A stretch of 64,000 nt of DNA from Zopfochytrium polystomum (lineage: Eukaryota > Chytridiomycota > Chytridiomycetes > Chytridiales > Chytridiaceae), in NCBI GenBank assembly GCA_025765615.1, contig JAIVFJ010000105.1:1-64000 (forward strand). The letters run 5' to 3'. Made by a program: the position numbers and the translations under genes. Numbering within the stretch: the stretch's first letter is position 1; every line of letters begins with the position of its first letter. The notes under the pieces are model-generated. The model was not told the origin of the DNA, did not search any database, and saw only the letters and a program-made list of their open reading frames with translations. Below, one piece after another: positions 33,033 through 43,850 of this stretch.

Positions 33033-34576
33033 TTTTTTTTTGGTGTGAGCTGGGGAGTGGTTTATTGTGTTGCCCCTGGCTTTTTCGAGTTTGAGCACTG
33101 CCTTCAGCCTATCGGATAACTGAACCTGCTCTGCGAATACATGGACTGCCATTCCAGCATCATTTTTACACCAGAATTCAAAAAAAAGTGTCTGAACGCA
33201 CGTGTACGCAACGAAGGACCTCCCACCGCTCGACCTCGCCGTCCCAGGAACCGTCGCCGTCGCCGTCGCCGTCACCACCCCACTCGCGGGTGCCCCAACC
33301 CCGCGGACGTCGTCACCATGCTCAGGTACGTCGTCGCGCCTCCCCTCGCCCGTCTCAAATACCCGAAAGCACGCCCCCGCGCCGCCACTCAAGCCGCTCG
33401 GGTTAGGCACCAGCCCTGGACGGCGCAAACGCCGCCGGCGCCCAGCGCCCCGCACTCGCCCTCTTCGACCCACCGCCGGCTATCCCCCCGCGGAGGCGCC
33501 ACCAACCGCCCGCGTCGCGCTCCACGGCGAGCCCATGCCGACCACGCGTGCACCGTCCCTGCGATCGTCACGGTCAGCGGAGGAGCCGGGGATCGCGGGG
33601 TGCACTTTTTCAATCAACACTTTGCAAGCTGCTGCCAATCCTCTTTTTGCAGCCCAACTCCCGCCCGGAATCCACCAAGCTGCACAATGACATGCCTTCC
33701 AAGTCCGCGAATGGTTTGCGGCCATCTCTTCCCCACCGAAACCGTGCCCGGCAAGGAAACCACATTCGTAGGACCCCCGACCAAACAGGCGAAAAGACAA
33801 TCGAAAGTCGGGGGGAAAAGCTGTGGGACCGGGTGCCAAAAAAAGTGCCTCGCAAACGCTGCAAGTTTGGAGGACCCGCAGAGGTCGATTGGGGGCTGTG
33901 GGCGGCGGCGGCGAGAGGTCACCCCAGATTGCAAAAGTCGCCGCGACTTGGTCAGAAGGTCGCGGGGCGTCTTTGCCCCGCTTCGAAAACCCGGTCGGGA
34001 CCTGGAGCGTAGCGGTTTTTTTTTTTTTTTTTATCACAAAATGACTGGCCCAACAGCCATTTTTCAATTTCCGCAAGCCCCCGCGCGTAACAGCATCATT
34101 CATTCCCGGACCTCGAAAACAGAGCGTTGCAGAACGCTGCTCAGCGAGAAAGACCAATCGGCCGAAAACCCCTGTCCGCGACAGCTCTGTCGCCCCCCAG
34201 GCAGGCGCCGTCACCCTCCATTACAGCACACGACACGCGTCCGTCCGCCCGCCGAAAGCCGCCTGCAGCTGTGGGAACAGCACCGGGTCTCCGGCGATAG
34301 CACAAAAATTCCACGGCACCCCCCGCGCAGCGGCGGCGGGGCTTAGCGAACAGCGCGAGGATGGCAGCAACCGGGGAGCGACGCACGGGCTACGCACAAC
34401 TATTCGATTCACAAACCCGAACACGCGCCAACCAACGATCCCAACCAACCAGAAATTGCACTAGGAAACCGCAAAACGAGCAACCAACATCACGCTTCCC
34501 TCCCCCCACCGGGACCGGCCCGGCTGGGAGACGCGTCGCATCGGCATCGGCGCCCGCCCTCTCACTGTTTCCGCAA

Positions 34577-34638
<62 letters not shown>

Positions 34639-35110
34639 AGCACACGCAAGCGGCTAGAACCAAGAACCAAGAACAAAAACCAACGACGTATAGAAGCAGA
34701 GGGAAACAAGTGGGGAGGGAGAGAGATAGAGAAATGCATAGACCAGATGGAGTACCCTGGAGTGAGGGAGAGGACGGTGGCTGGAATGGGGTGGAAGGCA
34801 GGAACAGGTCACATCCAAAAAAAGGCGAAACGGCGTAGAAAGGGTGGTGAGGAATGGGAAAATGGGGTGTAGGGGGGTGATGGAGGTGAGATTGCTACAT
34901 TGAGGAAAGGGAACAGGGAACAAGACTTATCTGAAAACATGGGGCGAAGAGAAGAAGAAAAAAAAACGAAAGGCGCGGGGAAGTAGGGTGAGGGAAGAAC
35001 CAGGAAAAAAAAGTAACACTTTTCTTTCCCCCACCCCTCCCGCTGATATCACTAACAACACAAAACACACAAACACACAGACACACACACACACCAAAAT
35101 CCACTCACCC
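33033..35110. other. Intergenic; possible gene remnant at 33190-33690
   Basis: Between about 33190 and 33690 the plus strand shows GTACGT...GGTTAG splice-like signals (33326-33403) and Pro/Ala/Val-rich frames (AVPGTVAVAVAVTTPLAG; AIVTVSGGAGDRGVHFFNQ), but no model joins cleanly and no domain is recognisable. The rest is low complexity, with a CA run at 34579-34633. Confidence 0.3.
34579..34633. repeat. CA-dinucleotide microsatellite
   Basis: About 27 CA units with no interruption except at the right edge (CACGCACA). Confidence 0.95.
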
Positions 35111-36781
35111 CTAACGCCTAAACAGCATATCCCTCCAATCCCTCAGCAGCTGCAAGTTGACGCCAAACACCAAAAAGATCCAAATGCCTGCGGTGCTGGT
35201 GACGGACAGGGTGAAGGCGAGTGCGACGAACGAGGGCACGTGGGCTGCAGCGACGTCGGCGGCGCACTTTGCCTGCGCGTCGTCCGGGGTGGCGCCGGAG
35301 AGGGCGGCGGCGACGACGCACTGCTGCCACTGCTGGAGCCAGGGGGTGGCGGCGGCGGTAGTTTTCGAGTTGGGGAGGACGATGACGTTGAAGAAGATGA
35401 CTGGTTTTTTTTTTTTGTTTTTGGCGAAGGGGGGCGTTTAGACTCGTGTAGCCAGCATATGAAAAAGAAAAAAAATACTCAACAGTAGGTCAGGAACTCG
35501 GTCAGGAAAACGACGCCAAACAGCAGGCTCCGCCAGTTCGTTTTGAACAGCGCGACCACCTGCCTGCGCAGGCTCGGCTTCTTCCCGACCGCCGCGTACC
35601 CGCTGCCGCTCGTCAACGCCCGCACGTCGTCCTCCCCCGCGTACGACCCGTTGCTGCTGCTGCTCCCCGCACCCGACGCGCCCGCCGTCGACCCCCTGCG
35701 CACGGTGACCGCGATCCACCCGAGCGTCACAAAGTTCAGCACCATGGCCGGGGCGGCGACGACGCCCGCGACGGCGAAAAAGTACGCGTTGGCGAAGCGC
35801 GGTGCGATGATGCAGGTCATCCCCGTGGACGCATCCACCGCGGCGAAGAAGAACGACAGCGCGGAGAACAGGCCCGGCACGCCCCAGCAGACCGCGATGC
35901 CGAGCAGCTTGTACCGCTGGAAGGCCGTCGACCGCCAGACGATGGTTGCGTGGAGGTTGAAGATCATGTAAGACGCCCAGTAGATAGTTCCGAGCGCCGC
36001 GACGAGGACGACGCCGCCGACGATGCCGCAGACGACGCTGGACTCCGCCGTTGCGGTGGTGACGGCGTCCGCGCAGAGCACGCGCTTGGGGTCGCCGGCC
36101 TGGGTGACGCCGGCGGCCATCCAGAGGACGAGGGCGACGCCAAAGTGCAGGACAATGTCGCCCGGGTGGTCGCGGCGGCCGGGGAGGAGGGCCCAGCTCA
36201 TGACGATGTAGAGGGTGAGGAGAGCCGAGACGCCGTGGACGATGATGCCGTAGGTGAGGAGGGAGGAGAAGCGGCGCGGCGGGTAGAAGTAGGATTGGTA
36301 GGGGCAGGGGATGCAGCAGAGGGTTGTTGGGTCGCAGTTGAGGGGGAAGCTGGTCGAGTTGGCGGGGACGGTGGCGGGGAGGAAGAAGGCTGGGCAGCCC
36401 GTGGCGGTGGCGGCGGCAGAGGCGGCGGATGAAGCGGCGATGGCTGCTGCGGCGGCGAAGGAGTCGGGGGTGAGCGGGGATACGTCGGCAGGTACGGCGG
36501 GGGCGGGGTCATAGGCTGGGTTGGCAGCGGCTGCTGCTGGGGCATCGTTTGTGCTGCGGAGTGCTGCGGCATGGACACCGACGGAGGTGGGGAATGCGAT
36601 GGCGCTGGCTGCAGCGAGGGCTGCAAACAGGGCGACGAGAAGCGCCCCTCCCACGAGGAGTGGGCTACGCTGCCGGTGGCGGCCGTCCGTCTTGGGGATC
36701 CGTTTCGACGCTTCCCGACGGTGCTGAGGCTGACGCTGGTGACGGTTCTGCAGTCGCGAAAGGGACGACCGTGACGACGAC

Positions 36782-36815
<34 letters not shown>

Positions 36816-36837
36816 TTCGCGACGGCATTGTTGGCAT
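35111..36837 (-). CDS. Seven-helix receptor, Frizzled/Smoothened-like (fungal type)
   Basis: Two exons (36837-35484 and 35400-35111; intron GTTGAG...ACCAG) give 547 residues. After a Ser run coded by TCA/GAT repeats (36779-36815) comes a basic stretch and a hydrophobic leader (LLVGGALLVALFAALAAASA). Then follows an Ala-rich ectodomain with Cys (NCDPTTLCCIPCPYQSYFYP) just before helix 1. Seven hydrophobic segments follow, among them YGIIVHGVSALLTLYIVMSW, YWASYMIFNLHATIVW and FTLSVTSTAGIWIFLVFG. The CCIPCP...FYP lead-in is what I associate with fungal Frizzled-like proteins lacking the Wnt-binding domain. It sits in the plasma membrane, probably signalling; the ligand is unknown. An upstream in-frame ATG (37017) exists. 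The seven-helix call is firm; the family is likely. Confidence 0.68.
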
Positions 36838-37017
36838 CGGGGATGGGAGTTGGTGGCGCGAGAGGGCGGGGAGAGGACGAAGGGTAGACGTGTGGATGGC
36901 AGGGGCGGTGGTGGAAGCGACAGTGCCGAGCGACGCCGCGGGTGAACACAACAAACAAAAGAAAAATTTTCTTTCTGTTCTGGTTTGGGGGCTGGCCATG
37001 GTCAAACAAAAGACCAA

Positions 37018-37721
37018 AAAAGACCTGGAGGCCGCAAAGACAAACTATGAATTTTTTCTTTCGCGGATTTTTTCATGCTGCGGCTGGCTGGTCGCAGTTG
37101 CAGTTCGGTCAACAATGATCAGGGACAATGGACACATGCCACACATACACACACACACCTCTCTCTCTCTCTCTTTTGGAGCGTGAAGAACCAAACCCAA
37201 CGGAAAAAAGGAAGGTTCGATCTGGTGGGAGGGAGGGAGACAACCGAATCTTGTCTTCCTCTTGCGGACGACCAATTCACGAGACAAACACGGATGCACG
37301 TGCAAAAGCAAACAGCAGTAATGAAAGAATTGACCAATCAATCACCGAGGCTGTCTTTCCGCCTGACGTAATAATACCTGCCGCCAGTCAAACACACACA
37401 CACACGCGCAGCTGAAATTGGCCGTTCTGTTGTTGCTTCGTTGTCGTTCAATTCGACGAAATGAGGCCCTCGCTCGCCAAGCAAGTATAACACGCCTTGA
37501 ACTTTTTCCCATCTCCGCCTTTTTCCCAGGTCCAAGAATTGTGGGGATCGAGGGCGGGTGGGAACTACGTAACCCAAAGAAAAATGGACCCGACCCGCTT
37601 TGATTATTTTATTCCTTTTTTTTTTTTCTTTTTTTTTTTTCCTTTTCATCGTTCTTCGTCTTCCTTCCCGAAGATACAGCGAGGAGAAAGAATACTTTCC
37701 CCACCTCCCGCCCCCCCCCCC
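37018..37721. other. Intergenic, no gene
   Basis: Between the receptor start and the end of the PAQR gene. T- and C-runs (about 37614-37640 and 37709-37722), plus CA/CT runs near 37143-37172. Confidence 0.5.
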
Positions 37722-39530
37722 CTACCCGCACACTCCCCCATCCCCACCACCACCACCACCCGCGGCCGAAGCCGCAGCGACACGCTCGTGCCACGTCCTA
37801 ATCGCGCCGAGCACAGCCCCACGCTGCAGGACGGACCCGACGACGATGGCGACGTGGAACAGCTGGTGCGACTGCCCGATGTAGTCGAAAGCGCCGGGCA
37901 GCCAGCGCTCGGGGACGTGGAACATGAAGACGGCCGCGCCCGAGAGGAAGTAGACGGCGCCGTGGGTGAGGCGGGGGAGGTGGATGAGGGCGGAGAAGTT
38001 CTGGTTTGGGTGTGTTATGTTTTTTTTTTTGTTGTTTTTTTTTGTTTTTTTTTTTTTAATTAGCGCGCCGCGCGGAATTAGGAAAAAAATAGGAAAAAAA
38101 AAGGGAAGACGGAACTCACCGGCACGGTCAGCAGCCCGTCCAGCACTGGCAGCGACCCTGACAGACCCAGCGCGACAAACAGGGTAGTTCTCAGCGCGCG
38201 GTAGTCGGCGCCCCTGAACCTTTCCGCCAGCGCGACGTAGCAAGTAACGGCGCCGAGGGACAACATCATTGCCGTGTAGACCGTCCTGCGTGCGGGCTGG
38301 CAGTAGTGGCCGTAGTGCACGATGGGGAGGAGCGACGACAGGATGAGGACGACGATGCCGAGGTAGTCGGCCTTGATGCAGGAGCGGCTGACGGACTGCG
38401 AGTGGCAGCAGAAGAGGTGGAAGAGGGTCGAGGCCGTCATGCAGTAGAGCGCGGACCAGTGGCTGTATTTATTTTTTTTTTTTTTTGTTTTTTTTTTTTT
38501 TTGTAGCGGTTTGGTTTTGGTGGTTTCGTTAGACGGCCCAAAAATAGAAAGGAAGCACAACACGCCACAACCCTCTCAGACTTACAAAAGCGCCAGGAAC
38601 AGCGCGTCCAACCTCCACGCTCCCTCCTCCGCCGTCGCCGCCGAAGCCGCCGGTCCGAGCTCCGCGACCTCCAGCTCCGCAAATCGAAACAGCACCAAGA
38701 ACACGACGAACCCGAGCGCGTGGGTCAGGATGTTTCCCGTCTCGTTGTGGACGTACGTCAGCGAGTGCACGCAGCCGCGGAACGAGTGCTGAATCGCGCG
38801 GTAGCCCGTCAGGATGAACGGCGTGTGCTTTTTGTGGGGGTTGGAGGGAAGGGGACCGTTGATTTAGAGGGGGCCTGCCGCGATGAAAAGGGAACACCAA
38901 AAACTTACGTGGTACCAATGCGGCATCTCGCTCCGCAGCAGCAGCGACGGCCGGTCCGGCCTTACAGGCCGCTGCTCGGGCTCCAAAAGGCCGTCGGCGT
39001 GCTTGCTGTCGCCTCCGTGGTGGTGGTGGTGCTGGAGGAGGAGGCGGTGTCGGTCCTCCGCCGCCGCCGAGGACGACGCGGGCGCAAAGAAGCGGCGTCG
39101 GAAGAACCACCGCCGCGTCGGTGCCACCTGCTGCGACGGCGGCTGTGACGGTGGTGGGGGCTCCTGATCTGGTGTTGACGCGGAGGTGTGGGTGTCGAGT
39201 CGGTGTTCGTCGGGGGAGGAGTTGGAGGAGGAGGACCGAAGCAGCAGGCGGTGGAGGAGGTTCCGGTGCGGTTGCTGCTGGTGCTGGTGGTGGTGCTGCT
39301 GCTTGTCTTGGTAGTGGTAGTCGCCGCGGGGGCCGGCGCGGGGGTGGTGGTTGTCATGTGAGGAGGCGGCGATCGCCGTTGTTGCTGTTGTGGCTGCAGC
39401 TGCTGAGGTGTTCCAGTCGGCATCTACGTGGTGATCGGATGATCGAGAAGACGAAGAAGAAGAAGAAGAAGAAGACGACGAGGACGACGACGATGAGGTC
39501 GCGGTGGTGGTGGCGGTGGTGGCGGTGCTG

Positions 39531-39565
<35 letters not shown>

Positions 39566-39661
39566 TGACGCCGACGCCGACGCGTCGGCGTGGTCGCCGC
39601 CGACGCCGCCGATGCCGATGGCCGTGGTGATCGGCGCGGGCATCATCAGCACGTCGGTCAT
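37722..39661 (-). CDS. PAQR-family receptor (AdipoR/Izh-like), 538 residues, four exons
   Basis: Exons 39661-38909, 38827-38586, 38462-38120 and 38000-37722 join in frame (753+242+343+279 nt), with GTAAGT/GTGAGT donors and T-rich acceptors. Residues 1-235 are low complexity: long Ser runs, His/Gln blocks, Arg/Phe patch. The PAQR core follows: HTPFILTGYRAIQHSFRGC, then SLTYVHNETGNILTHALG, the SxxxH region ASTLFHLFCCHS, KADYLGI with the conserved Asp, and PERWLPGAFDYIGQSHQLFH. The His and Asp of these motifs bind zinc in AdipoR and Izh proteins. Fungal members act in lipid and zinc homeostasis; animal members have ceramidase-like activity. Seven helices are expected. TTGATTGATT repeats precede the ATG. 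An upstream in-frame ATG at 39820 is less likely. Confidence 0.9.
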
Positions 39662-41066
39662 CTTTGCTGTTGATTGATTCATTGACTGGTCGGTCGATTG
39701 ATTGATTGATTGGTTGATTGATTGGGATTTTGTCTCTCCTCCCTTAACTCTCTCTAATTTTTGTTTTTCCGTTTTTCCGTTCAATTCGCTTTCTAATTTG
39801 CATGCCGGCTGATCAGGCACGGCCGATCAGACTACCGCCCTCCCAAGATGCAAAACTTCATAGCACTTTCACACCTGTGAAGTCAAGTGCTTGAACACCA
39901 CTGCAGTGAGCGACTTCTGCTATTGTTTTCTGCAATTCAATCAGATGGCCTAATATACGCTGTGGCAAATTTAAGTGGCGCTCAGACCGTTTGAGTAAAA
40001 TTGGGCTAAAACACTTAACTAATGTTTGCAACAATCTGCATTGTTTTACTTCATCAACATCAAATAGAAACCTTTACAAGACACTTTCCAGATAAGGAAC
40101 AGTCTCCAGAACCAAAAAAAACTGATAGTACTCAGTCTAAGGTAACGTGAGTTGGAGATAACTGTTTTTCATCCACTTTAAAACGTCTTGGGTTGCAATC
40201 CCTTTAACACAGCTGATAGCTCTGAAAAATTTCCTGCCCAATTGGTAATGCTGAATATATTCTTTCACCAATTCTTTACTACTTAAAGTCATAGTGGCGC
40301 CCTTGCAGTGTTTGGTTGTTAAAGAGAACATTATTGTAATTATTTCTTCAGATTGCACAGTTCTGTATCTGAACAAGTAAATTAAATTGACCCAGACGTC
40401 GAATGACAACCAGCTTCTAGCAGCACATTGCTCTACTTATAAGCAACAGGTGTACAAACTTTCACCCCATTCTGTTGAGAATTGACAGACTTGGGTTGAT
40501 GGAGATGATCAGGCAGGTTTAAATTTCGTGGATTACACAAAAGCATTTGTCACCCCACTGTACATAGCAAAGATAAATACCTCTTTAACAAGAGATTCAA
40601 TTTGCGGCCAAGCGATATTTATTTATTATTTTGAACAATATAACGCAGCTGCTTGCAGTTTTCTCATAGGCAAACTTATTGCCAGCTGAATCCCCAACAC
40701 AAGGAAGAGCCCACACAGGTCGCAAACCCACTACTAAGTGACTGACCATGGAATTGAAACTCAACCTGCTGCAGAAGCTCTTACTCTTGAGTCTTGCCCC
40801 CATTCCCCCTTCGTTACGGTGGATTAAACTGTATTAAAGCTTGAAGTTTCTGTTGCAATGAACTACTTTACCCCTTTAGGAATAATACGAGTAGAGACCT
40901 CAAATAAATCCGAGATTCTGTTCTCGTTGCCGAGCATTGAGACCCATTTTAAGTGAGACTCTACGCCTTCTAAAGTAGGATTCTCTCGGCCTGACTGAGG
41001 CCACACACAAAAATTGTCAACTGCTTTTCACTTCGCCCACAGGATCGCCAGAGGCCCCACCCCGCA
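39662..41066. other. AT-richer intergenic DNA, no gene
   Basis: TTGATTGATT repeats (39671-39724), then about 1.2 kb with lower GC than the flanking genes. No open frame is supported by domains or splice sites. Confidence 0.5.
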
Positions 41067-43149
41067 ATGGGCGAAAGACCGGCGGCCCCAACTCCACTCG
41101 GCCGCACGAGCGAGTGGGCTCTGCACGCATCGCTCTACCTCCGCAGCGTGCTCCGCGTCACCCTCAGCGCCCTCACCTCCGCCGCGCTGCTGTCGTCCCT
41201 CGCCCTGGTCGAGCAAGCCCTCCGCACCGCTCCGCCGCCGCAAGTCTTCCCACACCCGCGCCCCGACTCGCCGTCGTTCTACGCGATCGTCCAGCCGACG
41301 CTGGGCTTGCTCCTCACGGTGGCGCTGAACGCGGTGAAGGAGAGCCCGGCGCGACTGGGCGCACGGAAGATCGCGGAGTGGGTCGCGCTCAGGGGGTTGC
41401 TGTTTGTGCCATGCGCGGCGATGGTCGCGGTCGTTGCCGGGTGCACGAGGAGCAGGACCGAGGTGCTTGCGGCGGCGCCGTTGGTAAATTTGCCCTGTGA
41501 GTGGTTAAAACCTCGTTCCTTTCCACTTTCTGCCCTGATTTCCACGGTGTTATTCATGTGCTTTTTTGCCCTCGTTTACAAGCGGTCGTCCTCACAATTC
41601 CGCTGATCGAGTTCCCGCACGAGCCGCTTTCTCGGCAGATCATCGAGTGCCTGTCCATCAGTGTTCCCCTTGGCCTCATGAACGCCGCGGTGTTCTGGTT
41701 CGTTGCGGCGCTCTCCGTCGTGGCCGACTATGGCGACTCTCCCGGGCTTGTTCAGTACGTTTTGAATGCCCTCACCGTTCTTGCCAGCCTCTTCGTGCAG
41801 TTCTTGGTACTTGCGTTCTTGGGCAGGTTTTTAACAAGAGAGTCGGTCAAGTCAGGAGGTTCAGCGGGGACAAAATCCTCCCTGCTCAACTCGGTGGCTA
41901 GATCTTTGGCAACATTGGCGTCCCCCAATGATTCGAGCAGGGAAAGCGCTGTATGCGCGGCAAGTATGCCAATTATGCTGGTTATCACATGTAAGGAATA
42001 AAAATGTCATGTACCGATCCCATTTCAACACCTGCCAATTCCCCTTCCAACAAAAAAAAAAAAAATAAATAAATAAATAAATAAATAGTCCTCAATCCCA
42101 TCACGACAGTAATCATCCTCCGCATCCGCACCGACCAGCCGACCACCTTCTTTCTCTTCGCCGCCGCATTTATCACCTTTAAACCTCTCCAAGATGCCCT
42201 CGCCCTCCTCTGGCACCTCTCCCGGCGCCGGCCAACCTCGCCCCCCTGCCCCACCAGCTTCCTTGCTACCCTCCACCGCGCCGCGGCCGCCCGCGACCGC
42301 CCGTACACAACTCTGCACACACGCACCGCCGTCCACGCCTCGAACCTTGCCGGCGCGCTCGCCGCCGCACTCTTTTTCGCACCAGACGCCCCGCTGCAGC
42401 GACCCGTCCCGCCCGGATGCGTCGCCCGGCTCGGCGGCGGCGGCGGCGATGGTAGCGGTGGCGGCGGCGGCGCGCCGACCGCCGTTCAGATGTGCGCGCG
42501 CGCAGCAGTCGTCGTCGCGCTAGAGTGCGCGGTGGATTTCGGGTACTTTGCGTGGCACGCGTGGGTCGCAGGTCGGTGGGGCTGGCGCTGGCGGCGGCAG
42601 CTGGGTGCCGCGCGGGTTGTGGATGTTGGTGATGCGGCGGATGAGGAGGTGCTTGAGGAGGGTGAGTGGGGATGGGAGTCGGCGCGAAACGAGCCGGTGG
42701 GGCTTATTTCGATGGGCGCGGCGGTGTGCGTCGGGATCGCGTCTGGGACAAGTGTCTTGGGTGGTGTCGCGTGCGTCAAGGGGCTCATTGGTAGTGAAGA
42801 ATGTAACTTGCTGTTGGCGTACGACTTTGGTTTTTCTCTCTACCACCAGCCCACGGAGGTCGAGCCTGCTTGCACAATTGAGTTGGAGAAATTCGCGCTC
42901 GCGGCAAGAAACGTAGAGATTGTCACTGTGCACACAAGGTCGTTTGGTCGGAATTTTGGAGGAGGATCCCGTCGCAATATTCGTTGGGAAAAAGGCAGGT
43001 CGCATCCTGGGTCGCACCACAAATGCTCGAAATCGAATACCTTCCGGCTGTCAGTCAGAACAGATGCGAGGAGACCAACCGCTTTCAGCCAGTTCAGGGG
43101 AAACGCTATAAGTAAGCCGGCAACGCTTATTGCGGATCTCTCAAAATAG
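41067..43149 (+). CDS. Polytopic membrane protein of unknown family, three exons
   Basis: Exons 41067-41496, 41583-41990 and 42089-43149 join in frame to 632 residues. Introns have GTGAGT...TTACAAG and GTAAGG...AATAAATAG ends. Hydrophobic segments include TLSALTSAALLSSLALVEQAL, PTLGLLLTVALNAV, GLLFVPCAAMVAVVAG, LGLMNAAVFWFVAALSVVA, ASLFVQFLVLAFLG, SMPIMLVITF, TFFLFAAAFITF and VGLISMGAAVCVGIASG. Conserved-looking loop IEFPHEPLSRQIIECLSISVP recurs in a decayed copy next door, so it was part of the ancestral protein. I do not recognise the family. The C-terminal 80 residues after DFGFSLYHQP are the least sure, and a further intron may exist there. Two partial copies lie nearby (43271-43850, 47745-47800). 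Confidence 0.6.
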
Positions 43150-43270
43150 CACGATGTATAGCGTGCAAGCGACCCCACCTGGACCCATAGCAGTGCTCTC
43201 CGGTGTATTGCTTCCTTTGCCTTTGCTTTTGACGGCGTGATCATCCAGCAGATCGACGAGGCGTTCTACC

Positions 43271-43850
43271 TCAAATTGAAAGGGAGCAAAGGCGGAACTC
43301 ATCGAACGTGGAGCGCGACTCGAGCTCAGTTGTGTTGGACATATTCGATCGTTGCCAAATTGAGGCTGCGCAAAACTGGCTTGACGCCCGTGGCGGGTGC
43401 GAGAGAGAAACCAAAATCGTACGCCAACAGCAACTTACATTCTTAACTACCAATGAGCCCCTTGTTGGCAGTGATGAATCAGAAGAAATGGACGGTACTT
43501 GAGGAGGTTGACTTTGTAACCGCCAAATCGGCTGTCTCGACCGACTCTCTTGTTCAAACCTGCCCAAGAACGCAAGGAGCAAACACTGGGCGAAGAGGCT
43601 GACAAGCACTGGCGACGGCGGTGAGGGCGTACTGAACGAGGCCAGGCGAGCCGCCACTGTCGGCCACAACGGCGAGCGCCGCAACGGACCAGAATAACGC
43701 AGCATTTCACTATGACAAGGGGAAGAGCAATGGACAGGCACTCGCTGATCTGGCGAGAAACCGGCTCGTGCGGAATCCGGAGGAGTGGAACGGAGAGGAC
43801 GAAAAAGTAGCCAACTTGTTGAAAAGAGTATATATATATCCAGATCCCAC
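43271..43850 (-). pseudogene. Inverted, decayed partial copy of the membrane-protein gene
   Basis: On the minus strand, IPHEPVSRQISECLSIALPL (about 43790-43730) matches the exon-2 loop of 41067-43149. WAGLNKRVG matches its LGRFLTRESV region at the DNA level. GSLVVKNVSCCWRTI is the shifted reading of the exon-3 stretch near 42785-42830. The order is kept but the frames are broken and a large middle part is missing. An inverted partial duplication facing its parent. Confidence 0.7.

Noticed and set aside
33141..34346. 401-codon open frame on the plus strand
   Set aside because: Arg/Pro-rich composition in GC-rich DNA, overlapped by long frames on the other strand. Only a weak exon-like stretch at 33190-33690 is noted.
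34579..34633. CA array considered as a telomere- or CRISPR-like repeat
   Set aside because: Simple dinucleotide run with no spacers. No CRISPR array exists in the window.
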